A stretch of 28,935 nucleotides of DNA from an uncultured Erysipelotrichaceae bacterium. Its GTDB lineage: Bacteria; Bacillota_I; Bacilli_A; Erysipelotrichales; Erysipelotrichaceae. The stretch is taken from assembly GCA_937900565.1 (NCBI GenBank), contig CALCFG010000132.1, forward strand, positions 1-28,935. Reading direction: 5' to 3'. Position numbers and translations under genes: made by a program. Below, in pieces: positions 28,679 through 28,935 of this stretch. The notes beneath the pieces are model-generated. The model made no database searches and had not been told where the DNA came from. It saw nothing but the letters and a program-made list of their open reading frames with translations. Position 1 is the stretch's first letter; the number at the start of each line of letters is the position of its first letter.

Positions 28679-28935
28679 ATGTCTAATAAAATCAAAAAGT
28701 TTTTAAATGAGTATTGGCCTTTATTGGTAGTTGTACTTGTTACTATACCAATATTATTTGTCGCTTGTTTTAACAAGAATGTTTATAATGTGGATGAATC
28801 ATTAAGTTATTCATTATCAAATTATGATATGGGTTGGATGAACTATCCAATGAACGGTATATGTACTCGTTATGTGATGGTGTCGATTTTCAAATTGTTT
28901 AATCCAATCATCGACAGATTATTTGATACAAATAG
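28679..28935 (+). CDS. GT-C type glycosyltransferase paralogue, cut by the window end
   Basis: The first 85 residues of a second membrane glycosyltransferase. After a membrane segment (about 13-31), residues 32-67 match residues 31-66 of the 24681 gene at 30 of 36 positions, including Asp39-Glu40 in VDESLSYS and MGWMNYP. Past CTRYVM the similarity stops abruptly and the sequence reads VSIFKLFNPIIDRLFDTN, still open at the window edge. In the first copy about 34 residues with the DEHPP patch follow at this point, and then VSSFF. The start has an ideal AAGGAGAGG site. Confidence 0.75.
   Translation, partial: MSNKIKKFLNEYWPLLVVVLVTIPILFVACFNKNVYNVDESLSYSLSNYDMGWMNYPMNGICTRYVMVSIFKLFNPIIDRLFDTN

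Noticed and set aside
28881..28935. Group II intron or insertion-sequence end at the break in the second GT-C gene
   Set aside because: The sequence starts GTGTCGA rather than the intron consensus GTGyG, and too little is visible to show any element; kept only as one explanation for the break.

Overview
The window is low-G+C Bacillota DNA. It has strong Shine-Dalgarno sites, A/T-rich intrinsic terminators, tRNAs with encoded CCA, TGA used as a stop, Gram-positive cell-wall genes, and SdpR/SdpI and CssR/CssS relatives. The mix of an ECF-type pantothenate transporter with CoaX, a membrane-domain MurF and YfhO/GT-C proteins would suit Erysipelotrichia or a related host-associated lineage. That placement is inference, because no rRNA is present.

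Layout. 1-450: a five-tRNA cluster (Thr, Tyr, Gln, Lys, Gly) ending in a terminator. 448-5650: rmuC; a minus-strand pair (M42 aminopeptidase, then a pyridoxal-kinase-like enzyme, stop and start overlapping); a four-segment membrane protein followed by alr; and a minus-strand YfcE-type phosphodiesterase. 5684-8361: a pantothenate/coenzyme A operon (ECF S component, coaBC, coaX), with overlapping reading frames and a hairpin at the very start of its mRNA. 8394-8813: ssrA (tmRNA). 8863-10671: a cation/proton antiporter and a membrane-anchored glucosaminidase-like protein. 10699-11418: decayed DNA with a transposase N-terminal remnant. 11437-13613: a CssRS-like two-component system. 13577-15613: a cassette bounded by imperfect direct repeats, holding a twice-frameshifted pseudogene and an AlbA_2/HATPase regulator. 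15608-17183: a lipoprotein gene divergent from an sdpR-sdpI pair. 17233-17560: gene debris. 17561-19877: an alpha/beta hydrolase and a MurF ligase with an N-terminal membrane domain. 19982-26207: an AI-2E-family permease, YfhO, a GT2 glycosyltransferase and a GT-C type membrane glycosyltransferase. 26241-28213: ddl and deoD. 28679 to the end: the start of a second GT-C paralogue.

Themes. Alr, MurF and Ddl together make and attach the D-Ala-D-Ala end of the peptidoglycan stem peptide, though they lie in three separate places. The YfhO, GT2 and GT-C genes look like a surface-glycan set. CssRS, SdpRI, the lipoprotein and the glucosaminidase-like protein all belong to the cell envelope.

Most notable observations: (1) four genes without a usable Shine-Dalgarno have a -10-like hexamer ending exactly 6 nt before the ATG, the geometry of leaderless mRNAs; (2) a 5'-terminal hairpin leads the CoA operon; (3) a 1.9 kb cassette sits between roughly 65-bp direct repeats; (4) MurF carries five membrane segments; (5) the GT-C paralogue at the window edge loses similarity abruptly, possibly through an in-frame deletion of its DEHPP segment. 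I found no CRISPR array and no complete insertion sequence.
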